Assembly: GCF_014705605.1 (NCBI RefSeq)
Contig: NZ_JACXIZ010000024.1
Span: 1-64,000 of the forward strand
Length of the DNA stretch: 64,000 bases
Direction of reading: 5' to 3'
Origin: Paenibacillus sabuli
GTDB lineage: Bacteria; Bacillota; Bacilli; Paenibacillales; Paenibacillaceae
Both the position numbers and the translations under genes were made by a program. The notes under the pieces are model-generated. The model had not been told where the DNA came from. It ran no database searches and saw only the letters and a program-made list of their open reading frames with translations. Below, piece by piece: positions 24,862-34,143 of this stretch. The first letter of the stretch is position 1; every line of letters starts with the position of its first letter.

Positions 24862-27852
24862 ATGATGGACGATTCGATCGAACCGTTGAAGCCGGAGCTT
24901 GTGCTCTGCAAGCCGGACCGTACGGAAATCGCGATTCTCGAGGAAGCGTATCAGATCAAGCATCACGCCAAACTGGGCAGCATCACGCTGCTGTCGTTCA
25001 GTCTGCCGCTGCGCCGGCTGGTCCGTCAGCAGTGGAAGGTCAACGACCATATCGGTCTGCTGCGAGAGCGTCAGCTGGTCAAGTTTCAGTCAGGAAGCTT
25101 CACAGAATACGCCATTATCCAAAAAATCATTACGCGCCACGACGATGCAGCCGACGCCGTAGAGGTGGAGTGCTCGGGCCTGCCGATTCAATTGGCGGAC
25201 CGGCACATCTCGCAGTATGCGGCGACCAGTGTGAATGCGCTGCAGCTGCTCTCGGACGTCCTGTCGGATACGTCCTGGAGTCCGGGGAGCATCGACGGCG
25301 TCTTCAACGTGCGCTATCGCAGCTTTGAGCATTCCGGATCGGTAGCGGACGCCATCGGCGGGATTGCGGAGACATTCGGCGCGCTGCCGATATACGACAC
25401 GCTGCACAAGCAGGTGCATCTGTACGACCCCGAGACCTACGGGCAGAACAAGGGGCTCTACGTATCGCGGGACAAGCTGCTCAAAAATGTCGTCCATGAA
25501 TCCAGCGCGCAGGAGCAGTACACGCGCCTGCGCGTGCGGGGCAAGGACGGTCTGGGCATCTCGGGCGTGAGCAGCACCGGCTCGCCATACCTGGAGAATT
25601 ATGCGTATGGCTACGCGGCGATGAGCGACAATCTCGTTCAAGCGCTGCAAGCTTATGAAGCGTTCAAGCAGGCAAAGGAGAACGAATTCGCTGAACTGCT
25701 GGAGGAGCTGGGCGAGCAGCGTGCGGCGCTGACTGTCGCAAGAGGCGAATGGTCCGATCTGAAAAGCGAGCTGGATCTCATCCTGGACACGCTCGACGGG
25801 CACAACTCGAGAAACGAGGAGACGCAGGCTGAGCAAGCGCGGCAGCAAAAGCAAGCCAAGGAGCAGGCGCTTGCGACGAAAAGCGATGCGCTGGCGCAAA
25901 TGGAGGCGGCGATCGCGGCTGTGCAAGGCGAGATCGCGGATTTGCACGAGCTGCTGGCGATCGAGAACCATCTGAGCGCGAACGAGCTGCTGGAGCTGGA
26001 CGAATTTATTTACGAAACGGAATACGCGAACGATTATATTTCCGATCCGGTGGAGCTGCGGGAGGCCGCGCAGGCTTTTTTTGAGACGCTGCTCGTCCCG
26101 AAGCTCGTCGTGTCCATCGAGCTGGTCAACCTGCTGGAGCTGGTAGAGATGCAGGAGCACCCGGACGTGCACAAGATCGTGCTTGGCGACCGCATTACTA
26201 TTGCATATGAGGAATCGGGCATCGAAGTGACCGCTCGCATGGTGGAGATCCGGACGGATTACGAGCAGGGCACGATCAGCCTGACCATCAGCAATATCGA
26301 GCAAGCCCCGACGGACGGCGAGCAGTGGTTGAAGCAGCTGAATACGTCGATAGGCAGCGCCCGCACCTTCGCGATGCGCAAGTATGCCTACGACAATACG
26401 GTCGAGCGGACCGACGAGGTGTCGCAGCTGCTGGCGAATACGTGGTCTGCGATTGACCGGGAGATAGAGGGCGGGCTCAACAACAGCATCTCGATCAGTC
26501 GACGCGGCATCATCACGACGGACACCGAGGACCCGAAGCGCATGACCATTGTGCAAAATTCGGTCATCGGCCTGTCCAAAAACGGCGGAGAGAACTGGCA
26601 AACCGCGCTCACCCCCGACGGCGTCGTCGGGCAGTCGATCTATGGTCAGATCATTGCGGGCAATGACCTGACCATTACGAACCAGGGCAGCACGTTCCGC
26701 GTCAGCGAAAACGGCGTGGAAATCGCCGGGGCCGCGCTGACGATCGGCGGAGGGCTGCCCGAGAGCGAGCTGAACGTCGGCGTCGCGGGCAAGCTGAACA
26801 ATGCTGTGCAGAAAGGGCAGCTCTACAACGGGGTGCAGATCGATACGGCGAATGGGCTGGTGATTACGAGGAATGACAATCGATTCAGAGCAATCTTAAA
26901 TGCTACTGAAGGCTTGCGCTTACAAGCCAGATCTGGCTCGGTCTGGCTCGATCGAATCAGTGCGGACGAGAATGGTAATTTGAAGATGACCGGTGAAATC
27001 AATGCTACGTCTGGTTCTTTTAGCGGAAACATAACGGCAAGCGGCACCATTACCGGCGGCACCTTTAATGGTGTCGAGTTTAAAAACGGTTCGATTGTGG
27101 GCAGTTCCATTAATGTTGGCAACGGCGCGTTTACGGTTAGTACTGGTGGCAATGTTGTCATTAAAAACGGAAGTATTCGTTGGAGTACGATTGATGATGC
27201 GCCCGTCAGTCAATGGCAGAATCCGAGCTATATCAAGAGTACGTATATTGATAGCACCACGATTCAGGCCCCTTCAATCTCTGGCGGGTATATTACAGGT
27301 GGAACGATTGTAGGTGGTAGTTTGGTAGGCAATCATATTAAAACAACTGGACAGTCTAGTCGAGTGGAATTATCTCAGCAGGGTTTTGAATCCTATTACT
27401 ATAGCATAAAGCGAATTTCAATTGAGGGGGACCAAGATGTTTTAGGAAGTTATCAAACGCTTTGCTTTTATGGACAAGACGAATCTTTGACCGGAACTGT
27501 AAATGCAGGTGGAAATCAGTTGAACAGAAGCTTTAATCTATCTAGTACTGATAAAATTAGCATTTCAGGATTAGGAATTTATCTTTACGCATCAATGGTC
27601 AATTTTAATAGCGTCGACTCTATAAGTGGTTTAAAAATTTCACATATCGGCGCTTTGCAGGAAAAGCTAACCAACATTGAAAATGATATTAATGATTTAC
27701 AAGAAAGCTTGATTGATTTGGAATCAACAGTTTCTTCTAAAGCCTCAATCAATCACTATCATGAAGTAACAACAAAAGATCACAATCATGGAAATTCGAA
27801 TAATGCTACGAGTGGAGGAAGGACATACGAAACAACTACTCCCATGGAGTAA
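24862..27852 (+). CDS. Tail tip protein (Tal/prophage tail endopeptidase-like)
   Basis: 996 residues, start at the ATG at 24862 (GGAGGGG upstream; a longer frame overlaps Dit). Residues 1-270 and 400-510 resemble the four-domain gp27-like Tal hub: SLPLRRLVRQQWKVNDHIGLL, VECSGLPIQLADRHI, VLGDRITIAYEESGIEVTARMVEI. A coiled-coil insertion (about 275-375) follows LVQALQAYEAF. The rest is beta-rich (ITASGTITGGTFNGVEFKNG repeats) with a coiled coil and a His/Asn-rich end. From about 27.33 kb the DNA becomes clearly AT-rich, so the C-terminal 170 residues were probably exchanged separately. It would close the tube and contact the target cell. Confidence 0.82.
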   Translation: MMDDSIEPLKPELVLCKPDRTEIAILEEAYQIKHHAKLGSITLLSFSLPLRRLVRQQWKVNDHIGLLRERQLVKFQSGSFTEYAIIQKIITRHDDAADAVEVECSGLPIQLADRHISQYAATSVNALQLLSDVLSDTSWSPGSIDGVFNVRYRSFEHSGSVADAIGGIAETFGALPIYDTLHKQVHLYDPETYGQNKGLYVSRDKLLKNVVHESSAQEQYTRLRVRGKDGLGISGVSSTGSPYLENYAYGYAAMSDNLVQALQAYEAFKQAKENEFAELLEELGEQRAALTVARGEWSDLKSELDLILDTLDGHNSRNEETQAEQARQQKQAKEQALATKSDALAQMEAAIAAVQGEIADLHELLAIENHLSANELLELDEFIYETEYANDYISDPVELREAAQAFFETLLVPKLVVSIELVNLLELVEMQEHPDVHKIVLGDRITIAYEESGIEVTARMVEIRTDYEQGTISLTISNIEQAPTDGEQWLKQLNTSIGSARTFAMRKYAYDNTVERTDEVSQLLANTWSAIDREIEGGLNNSISISRRGIITTDTEDPKRMTIVQNSVIGLSKNGGENWQTALTPDGVVGQSIYGQIIAGNDLTITNQGSTFRVSENGVEIAGAALTIGGGLPESELNVGVAGKLNNAVQKGQLYNGVQIDTANGLVITRNDNRFRAILNATEGLRLQARSGSVWLDRISADENGNLKMTGEINATSGSFSGNITASGTITGGTFNGVEFKNGSIVGSSINVGNGAFTVSTGGNVVIKNGSIRWSTIDDAPVSQWQNPSYIKSTYIDSTTIQAPSISGGYITGGTIVGGSLVGNHIKTTGQSSRVELSQQGFESYYYSIKRISIEGDQDVLGSYQTLCFYGQDESLTGTVNAGGNQLNRSFNLSSTDKISISGLGIYLYASMVNFNSVDSISGLKISHIGALQEKLTNIENDINDLQESLIDLESTVSSKASINHYHEVTTKDHNHGNSNNATSGGRTYETTTPME

Positions 27853-27857
27853 TACAC

Positions 27858-27886
27858 TTTTCACATCTCGTTTTTAGTAATATAAT
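27858..27886 (+). promoter_or_regulatory. Promoter of the AT-rich cassette
   Basis: TTTTCA at 27858-27863, a 17-base spacer and a consensus TATAAT at 27881-27886. The next coding start is at 27914. It lies six bases after the Tal stop, inside the structural operon, and gives the following gene its own transcription. Confidence 0.7.
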
Positions 27887-27913
27887 ATTTCTAAAAGTTG
27901 AGGTGTGGTTTTA

Positions 27914-28477
27914 TTGAAGCAATTTATCTTAGGACTTGTGCTTGGTGCAATTTTGTTTACAGCATTCTCTGTCTCGGCAGAAGAAATCAAGTCGCTTGTG
28001 GGAAAGAAAATTCAAGGAGAAGTTCGTGTAGAATTTCAAAACCAATATCTTATGAATGATGGTATCGTAATTAATGGTGTGTCTTACCTCCCGATACGAG
28101 AATTGTCTGAAATACTGAACTTCTCTATTACTTATCGAAACAAAACTGTAACGATAAACAAAGCCGAGGGTGATGTTATGGAAGAACCAGGATTTAATTC
28201 CGCAAGTTCCGATATGGTCGATTTAGTAATTGATTCAAAGCGAAGAGAACTTAATGCATTAAAAAGCGAGCTTCAGTCCAAAGAATATCTTATTCAGCAG
28301 AGTATTAAAGATAGTGATTTGATACTGCAAATGCACGAAGGTCCGATTGAAATCCAGCATTTTAAAGACACCCAAAGATATTTTGAAGAGATGGCGGAAA
28401 TTGAGCAACTTGAAACTGAAATTGCGACACTTGAACAGGAAATAAAAGATTTAGAAGAACAAAAAGAAGAATTTTAG
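27914..28477 (+). CDS. Secreted stalk-domain protein (moron candidate)
   Basis: 187 residues from a TTG start at 27914, with GAGGTG eight bases upstream. An alternative GTG at 27905 would add three residues. The start gives a clean signal peptide (MKQFILGLVLGAILFTAFSVSA). The mature protein has one copper-amine-oxidase-N-type stalk domain (MNDGIVINGVSYLPIRELSEIL...YRNKTVTI) followed by a long charged coiled coil. The gene is much more AT-rich than its neighbours and has its own promoter and terminator, the features of a moron inserted between Tal and fibre genes. It is probably exported or wall-associated. Its function is unknown; protection of the producer is one possibility. Confidence 0.72.
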   Translation: MKQFILGLVLGAILFTAFSVSAEEIKSLVGKKIQGEVRVEFQNQYLMNDGIVINGVSYLPIRELSEILNFSITYRNKTVTINKAEGDVMEEPGFNSASSDMVDLVIDSKRRELNALKSELQSKEYLIQQSIKDSDLILQMHEGPIEIQHFKDTQRYFEEMAEIEQLETEIATLEQEIKDLEEQKEEF

Positions 28478-28534
28478 ATGGTACATTCGACTTAGAATGG
28501 ATATGGAAATTAATAATTTAATCAACAGAACGTT

Positions 28535-28569
28535 AAAAAAAAGGGTGCACCTACTTGCATCCTTTTTTT
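28535..28569 (+). terminator. Intrinsic terminator after the AT-rich gene
   Basis: A-run, then AAGGGTGCA, a short loop CCTACT, TGCATCCTT and a run of seven T. The stem includes one G-T pair. It closes the AT-rich cassette and lies 51 bases before the fibre gene. Confidence 0.78.
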
Positions 28570-28620
28570 GGTTGAAAACAAGCTCAACGCCATCGATTAA
28601 CCACGAAAGGAGTTCATACG

Positions 28621-31600
28621 ATGATCTATCCTCAAGACCCTTTGATTTACGAGCGCCGCAGCGGGCAGGCGGGCGACGAATTCGTCGAAGTCATCGAATC
28701 GCACAAGGTCATTCACGCACGAATGCTGCTTGCCGAGCTGCCGGATCGAGGCCGGCGTGTCCGGATCGACGGGCTCAACGAAATCGAACATGCCGATGAC
28801 GGAATCGGGCCGAACGAGTATGTCGTCAACTACTTGGTCGGCCTGATTCATGTCCACCCGTCTCGGGAGGGCGCTATTCTGCCGTGCCGTTACTATGGCA
28901 CCGGCATCGCGTACATGCCGGCCTCCCGGATCTGGACCAAGCGCAGCAACGGCGAGGTCGTCGAGACGCTGCAGCATATCCTGGATCAGGGCGAGGAGGC
29001 GCTGGAGGCGCTGCTCCGGCTGAACGACACGATCGCAGCGGCCGAAGCCGCGACCGCGTCGGCCCATGAAGCCGCGGATGACGCCAACGCCGCGGCTGCG
29101 ACCGCCAATGCGACGAACGAGGCCGTCCAGCAAGCCGAGCAAGTGCGAGCCGCCAAGGAGACGCAGCGCCAGAGCGCCGAGACGCAGCGCCAGGCCGAGG
29201 AGTCGCAGCGACAAGCGGCGGAAGCGGACCGCATCGACACGGAATCCGCACGGCAAAGCGCGGAGCTGGCTCGCGAGACGGCAGAATCGGCGCGCGCATC
29301 CGGCGAGACGCAGCGAATCGGCCAAGAGTCGGAGCGGCTCGACGCGGAAGCGCAGCGTGAATCGCAGGAAAGCGAGCGCCAATCGGCAGAAACGTTGCGC
29401 GCCGCAGCCGAAGCGGAGCGGGAGCTGGCCGAGCTGTTGCGCGATGCGCAAGAGGCCGCGCGGGTGACTGAGGAAGCGGAGCGCGCCCAGGAGGAAGCGG
29501 CTCGCGATGCGGCGGAAGGCGCCAGAGCGAGTGCGGAGGTTCAGCGCAGCCATGCGGAAGGCACCCGCGTCTCGGCCGAATCGGACCGGGCCGCAGCGGA
29601 GCAGCTACGAAGCGACGCGGAGGCTGCGAGAGCGCAGGCGGAGCTGACGCGTGAGGCGCAAGAGCAGGTGCGCCAGAGCGACACGGCAGACGCGCTCGCC
29701 GCTGCCGAGGCGTTGCGGGATAGCTGGCGGTACCTGGAGGACTACGACCACGAGACCGCGTATGCCGTCAACAATACAGTGGCTTACAATGGCTCGACGT
29801 ACATTTGCATACAAGACAGCACCGGACACGCGCCAACCGATACGCAGTATTGGCGGCTGCTGGCACGCAAAGGCAGCGACGGGCTCGGCACGGTCACGAC
29901 GTTGACCTCGGCGAACGGGGATGTCCTGATCGATGCGGCCGATCCGGCGCAGCCGGACTTGTCCGTGAATGCCGGCGCGGGCGCCAATCGGCTCGTACGA
30001 CGAGACGGCGAGGGACGCATCCCCGACCTGCTCGATGTGTATGCGCAATTGCACCGCAACCGCAGGTATGCCGCGATGACGGACGTCCTCGCAGACCTCA
30101 CGCTGCGAGCGGGGGATGTCGTCCAGACGGAAGGCTATGATGCACCCGGAGATGGCGGCGCGGCGCTTTACGCAGTGGAAGAGGAAGCCCGGGAGTGGTC
30201 GATTCCGCACACCGCAGGTCTTTACTTGAACTGCCGCGAGACGGCGAGCATCAACTACCGCATGTTCGGCGCGCCGCTTAATGGCGCTGACGACGATCTG
30301 CCGGCTATGGCGCTCGCGCACGCCTACGGCAACGCGAACCGCGTGCTGCTCAGGCAATCGTTCGGCACGATCTACAAGACCTCGCAGACCGGTGTGACCG
30401 TGCGCTACGATGTGGATCTCAACGGAGCAGAGGTCCGCATTACTAATGACAACTTCTGGGCGTGGTACGATATCGCCAACGACGATAGCATTGTCTACAC
30501 CTATGTGCATGACGTCGACCGTTCGTACCTCAAGAAGGACACCTCCTACTTCCCGATGACCGACAATTCGCTGCCTCGCAACGTCGTGCTGAAGCTGGTC
30601 GACGGCAATACGTGGACGACCCGCTATGACGCGGGCGACGTGTACGAGCAATTCCGGGAAGAATTGATGGTGCATCATCAGGAGGGGCTGTGCACAGGAC
30701 CGCTGATTCACGGCTACGAGGGCCCGGATACGAATCTGACCAACTTTGACTACACGAGAATGAACAAGCATCGGCTGACGTTCCGCGGCTGCCGGATCCG
30801 GGTCGAGACGACGCCGAATATTACGATGGGCTTCATCAAGTGCCGCCGGCACAACACGCACCTGACCGGCTTCACGATCGATCCGCTCAACAATTCGCTT
30901 GCCAACGTCTCGTTCAAAGGCTCGATCATCACCGCATACGATTGCTACGATCTGGAAGTATCCAAGATCAACGGCAGCAATATCGCGGGCAAACCGATCA
31001 ACGGGACGAGCTCGTCGGGCTATGTCGTGCGCTTCGTCACCTGCCTGCGCGTCACGATGCGGGATTGCAACCTGAACGGCTACTGGGGGGCAACGGCGGC
31101 GACCGGCATCAAGGAATGGACCGTGGACAATTGTGTCATGAACCGGATCGACGTGCACGATTATTTCCGCGATCTGACGATCTCCAATTCGACCCTGTAC
31201 GACTGGGGCGTCAATGTCGGCTACGGCGTCGGCGCGCTGACGATCCGCGATACGAATTTTGTGTTCTACGAGGAGCCGGATATAGGCGGGCGCACGATCG
31301 TCAGTCTGAATCATAGCTACGGCCTCCTGTTCGCCGGCTCGATCGCGATTGATCGCGTCACGGTGATCAAGGCCGACTTCGATGTGTCTGTGGTGCGCTG
31401 CTCGTACGTGCTTGGCGAGAATACCCCGCGGCCCGAGCTGCGGCTGCCCGATCTGAGCGTACACAACCTCGTCGTCCAGGACAATGCGCCTTCCTCCTCC
31501 AAGCTGGCCGTGTGGCGGTTCACGGGACAGACGATCAGCTCCACGACCGGGACGAAGATCAGGCTGCCGGATTACGTGGATCTGGAGCGCATTCGATACG

Positions 31601-33093
31601 TCCGTCAGGACGGAACCGGCGGCAGCGTTCATCTTTTGGCGAACCAGACAGACGGGCTCATGTACAGTGACCAGGTGGTAGCGGCCATTAGCGGCCATCT
31701 TGTCGACTTTGCTGACGATCCGCTTATGGCCAGTGTTCAGACGGGCGGTGAAGATCACAATCCGCTCAGCTCCGGGACGTTTGTGTTTCGCTATCACGCG
31801 GTGTGGACGGACAAGAGCAGGGCGGCGGTGTGGGACAAGATCGAGACGGCGGTCGAAGGGGCCAAGGCTGACGGCGTTAACAAAATCGCGCTGTACGGCA
31901 GCGGCGGGCAGCTCGATCCGAACACAACTACAGCGCCGTATATTCTGACCCAGCATGCCAACGCCCCGGGAGGCGGCGGCAGCTTTTATCATATTCGGAC
32001 CTACTTCTACCACTCCGAGACCGGGAATCGCTCCCAGAGCGCGCAATCGTACAGCGGGAGCAACCGGATGTTCATCCGCTATTGCAATGCTGAGACGTGG
32101 TCGGACTGGACCGAGCTGCTCAGTCAGCAAGGCGGCACCTTGACCGGACCACTCGAGGTGCAGAGCGGGGGCAACGCATTGACCTTGAAATCGGCGTCGG
32201 GCTCCGACCATGTCTATATGAACTTCTACGCGCGCGACGCCGCGCCGCAGACGCGGTCCGGTTATATCGGGTATTCGAACACCGGCGGTGAGCATCTGCA
32301 TATTCGCAATCAGATCGCCGGCGGCGATGTGCGCATCGATACGAGCAGCGGGAAGGTGTATGCGAACGGTCAGGAATTGTGGCATGCCGGCAATGACGGA
32401 CAAGGCAGCGGGCTGGATGCCGATACCGTGCGCGGCAGCGCGCCTTCGACGTCGGCTAGCGGGAACACGATTGTGCAGCGGACAAGCGCGGGGAATGTGT
32501 ATGTCCAGGATGTATACGCCGATGACGTGATATCCGATGGAGACATAAGAGTCAAAGGCGGTGATGTATATGTGCAAGACAACGGAAGCGGCGGGAAAGT
32601 ATGGTTCCAGTCAAGCGATGGAAGTGCAAACGAAGGGATCTTGTATTACAGTCCTGACACTGACGAAATGCGCTTGCGGCTCTACAATGCCTCAAATAGT
32701 ACCCAATCCCAGCTCACCTTAAAATCAGATCGCGTGGAGGCCAGCCGCGATCTGTATGTCGGATCCAGCAAGGTGCTGCATGCCGGCAACACGCCTCAAA
32801 CGCGAATCAGCAGCGGCGCCTTCCAATATTATGACGGGGGGTGGAAAAACGTGGGAGGCATCAAACATGTGCAACGGGGAACGGCGTCCATCGCCTATTA
32901 TATGACGTTAAATGTGTCAATCTCCACCGTAAACAAAGACAAAGCCTTTGTGAATCTGGTCAATTACGGCGGCGGACGAACCGAAGCGGAAATCTATGCA
33001 GAATTGACTTCGTCCACCAATCTTCAAATTGTCAACCAGGTAAACGCAGGCAGCGGATATCTGGTCGCCTGGGAAGTCGTAGAATTCTACTGA
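28621..33093 (+). CDS. Tail fibre/receptor-binding protein with carbohydrate-binding module
   Basis: 1490 residues, ATG after AAAGGAG. Residues 1-115 look like a baseplate/tail attachment domain. Residues about 125-365 are a long Ala/Glu/Arg/Gln coiled coil with 7- and 11-residue periodicity (repeated QRQSAET/QRQAEES units), a trimeric shaft. Residues about 368-415 are a CBM5/12-type module (AYAVNNTVAYNGSTYICIQ, TDTQYWRLL). Residues about 535-960 begin with the FGAPLNGADDD pectate-lyase/tailspike motif and continue as a right-handed beta-helix. The C-terminal third has fibre repeats such as GNVYVQDVYADD and DIRVKGGDVYVQD. It should bind cell-wall glycan of the target; enzymatic activity is possible but unproven. 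Confidence 0.85.
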   Translation: MIYPQDPLIYERRSGQAGDEFVEVIESHKVIHARMLLAELPDRGRRVRIDGLNEIEHADDGIGPNEYVVNYLVGLIHVHPSREGAILPCRYYGTGIAYMPASRIWTKRSNGEVVETLQHILDQGEEALEALLRLNDTIAAAEAATASAHEAADDANAAAATANATNEAVQQAEQVRAAKETQRQSAETQRQAEESQRQAAEADRIDTESARQSAELARETAESARASGETQRIGQESERLDAEAQRESQESERQSAETLRAAAEAERELAELLRDAQEAARVTEEAERAQEEAARDAAEGARASAEVQRSHAEGTRVSAESDRAAAEQLRSDAEAARAQAELTREAQEQVRQSDTADALAAAEALRDSWRYLEDYDHETAYAVNNTVAYNGSTYICIQDSTGHAPTDTQYWRLLARKGSDGLGTVTTLTSANGDVLIDAADPAQPDLSVNAGAGANRLVRRDGEGRIPDLLDVYAQLHRNRRYAAMTDVLADLTLRAGDVVQTEGYDAPGDGGAALYAVEEEAREWSIPHTAGLYLNCRETASINYRMFGAPLNGADDDLPAMALAHAYGNANRVLLRQSFGTIYKTSQTGVTVRYDVDLNGAEVRITNDNFWAWYDIANDDSIVYTYVHDVDRSYLKKDTSYFPMTDNSLPRNVVLKLVDGNTWTTRYDAGDVYEQFREELMVHHQEGLCTGPLIHGYEGPDTNLTNFDYTRMNKHRLTFRGCRIRVETTPNITMGFIKCRRHNTHLTGFTIDPLNNSLANVSFKGSIITAYDCYDLEVSKINGSNIAGKPINGTSSSGYVVRFVTCLRVTMRDCNLNGYWGATAATGIKEWTVDNCVMNRIDVHDYFRDLTISNSTLYDWGVNVGYGVGALTIRDTNFVFYEEPDIGGRTIVSLNHSYGLLFAGSIAIDRVTVIKADFDVSVVRCSYVLGENTPRPELRLPDLSVHNLVVQDNAPSSSKLAVWRFTGQTISSTTGTKIRLPDYVDLERIRYVRQDGTGGSVHLLANQTDGLMYSDQVVAAISGHLVDFADDPLMASVQTGGEDHNPLSSGTFVFRYHAVWTDKSRAAVWDKIETAVEGAKADGVNKIALYGSGGQLDPNTTTAPYILTQHANAPGGGGSFYHIRTYFYHSETGNRSQSAQSYSGSNRMFIRYCNAETWSDWTELLSQQGGTLTGPLEVQSGGNALTLKSASGSDHVYMNFYARDAAPQTRSGYIGYSNTGGEHLHIRNQIAGGDVRIDTSSGKVYANGQELWHAGNDGQGSGLDADTVRGSAPSTSASGNTIVQRTSAGNVYVQDVYADDVISDGDIRVKGGDVYVQDNGSGGKVWFQSSDGSANEGILYYSPDTDEMRLRLYNASNSTQSQLTLKSDRVEASRDLYVGSSKVLHAGNTPQTRISSGAFQYYDGGWKNVGGIKHVQRGTASIAYYMTLNVSISTVNKDKAFVNLVNYGGGRTEAEIYAELTSSTNLQIVNQVNAGSGYLVAWEVVEFY

Positions 33094-33110
33094 TCGAAAG
33101 GAGAAGCCAA

Positions 33111-33404
33111 ATGTATACGTATGCACAGCTAGACGAAGCCCATGTCGTCGTCGCGGTGTCGCGGCTGTCCGGCGAAGTCACGGCAGCCCATATGGTGTTG
33201 CTGGCTGAGGGAGACGATGTGCAGCCGCGAGATATTCGCAATCCGGACGGCACATGGACCCGGCCGGAGCCGCCGGTGGTGCCGCCGATCCCTTCTACCG
33301 CGGAGAGACTTGAGCAGCTGGAGCAGGAAAATCTTAGCCTGATGGAGGCGATGGCGGAGCTGTACGAGCTGCTGCTCGCCAATGAAGGAGGCGGGGCGGC
33401 ATGA
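33111..33404 (+). CDS. Small tail-fibre accessory protein (XkdW-like)
   Basis: 97 residues, ATG at 33111 after AAAGGAG. It starts MYTYAQLDEAHVVVAVSRLSGEV, has a Pro-rich linker (RPEPPVVPPIP) and ends in a short coiled coil (AERLEQLEQENLSLMEAMAE). Small proteins of this make-up follow fibre genes in Gram-positive prophages and PBSX-like clusters and may be fibre chaperones or spacers. Its stop overlaps the next start (ATGA). Confidence 0.6.
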   Translation: MYTYAQLDEAHVVVAVSRLSGEVTAAHMVLLAEGDDVQPRDIRNPDGTWTRPEPPVVPPIPSTAERLEQLEQENLSLMEAMAELYELLLANEGGGAA

Positions 33405-33526
33405 CCGCTATGGTGCTTATCTATGTGAAGCTGATTCAAGCGGGACGGCGAACGCTGACGTCGGTGCCGCCCGCCTTGCAGGCCGATGTGGAGCAGCTGC
33501 TGCAGGCGGAGCAGGAACAGGAGTGA
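33401..33526 (+). CDS. 41-residue XkdX/CD1375-like protein
   Basis: Short gene that starts inside the previous stop codon (ATGA). The peptide begins MTAMVLIYVKLIQAGRRTL, continues TSVPPALQADVEQLLQ and ends in a Glu/Gln-rich tail. Very small proteins with this YxxLI..G..T...VP..L...V pattern follow fibre genes in many Firmicutes prophages (CD1375/XkdX-like). The translation coupling and the family-like pattern support it as real. The function is unknown. Confidence 0.68.
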   Translation: MTAMVLIYVKLIQAGRRTLTSVPPALQADVEQLLQAEQEQE

Positions 33527-33572
33527 ATGAAAAAGGCGGCCGGCTCGGAAACTTGACTCGATGCACAATACG

Positions 33573-33600
33573 AAAAGCCGGGCCTTGTGCCTGGCTTTTT
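33573..33600 (+). terminator. Intrinsic terminator before the lysis genes
   Basis: AAAAGCCGGGC, loop CTTGT, GCCTGGCTTTTT: an 11-base stem with one G-T pair and a T run. It lies between the structural genes and the holin gene, so host polymerase should stop here unless it is read through. Confidence 0.8.
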
Positions 33601-33629
33601 ACTTTTACGAAGCGAGGAGAACGAGACAT

Positions 33630-34103
33630 GTGGACAGGATGGATGTGGCGGTCAAGGCCGCAATGGGGCTCATAACAGCGATGGTGTCGCTGTTCACCGG
33701 CTTGTTCGGGATGATGTTCACGGTGCTGCTCGGCTTGATGGCGATTGATCTGCTGACCGGTGTGCTGGCCGGCGCGTATACCGAGGGCCTCAGCAGCAGC
33801 CGCGGCTACAGAGGACTATTCAAAAAGCTGTATACGATGCTGCTGATCGGCTCGGTGTTCCTGATCGAACTGGCGGTGCTGCAAAGTCACGGCATCATTA
33901 CCGATGGCATCTCGGGCGCGTTCTGCCTGATGGAATTCGTCTCGATCCTCGAGAACGGCGGGCGCCTCGGCGTCCCGCTGCCTGAGCAACTGAAAAAGCT
34001 GGTGGCGCTGCTCAAAAACAAGGTGGAAGAAAAGGTGGAGGAAAAGCTGAAAATGGAAGAGAAAACAAGGTCGGAAGAAACAACATGGACAGAAGAAAAA
34101 TGA
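33630..34103 (+). CDS. Holin (Holin_4/toxin-secretion type)
   Basis: 157 residues from a GTG at 33630 with GAGGAG ten bases upstream. A 30-base shorter variant from the ATG at 33639 is possible. Hydrophobic segments lie at about 10-30 (LITAMVSLFTGLFGMMFTVLL), about 30-45, and 70-90 (LLIGSVFLIELAVL). The IDLLTGVLAGAYTEGLSSSRGYRGLFKK signature is typical of the phage holin 4 family. A long charged C-terminal tail (KVEEKVEEKLKMEEKT) faces the cytoplasm. The holin would permeabilise the membrane so the amidase can reach the wall. It is encoded 40 bases before the amidase. Confidence 0.88.
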   Translation: MDRMDVAVKAAMGLITAMVSLFTGLFGMMFTVLLGLMAIDLLTGVLAGAYTEGLSSSRGYRGLFKKLYTMLLIGSVFLIELAVLQSHGIITDGISGAFCLMEFVSILENGGRLGVPLPEQLKKLVALLKNKVEEKVEEKLKMEEKTRSEETTWTEEK

Positions 34104-34143
34104 CGAACAGAAAAGAATCCGGAGAAAAAAAGGGGGAGCTGCA

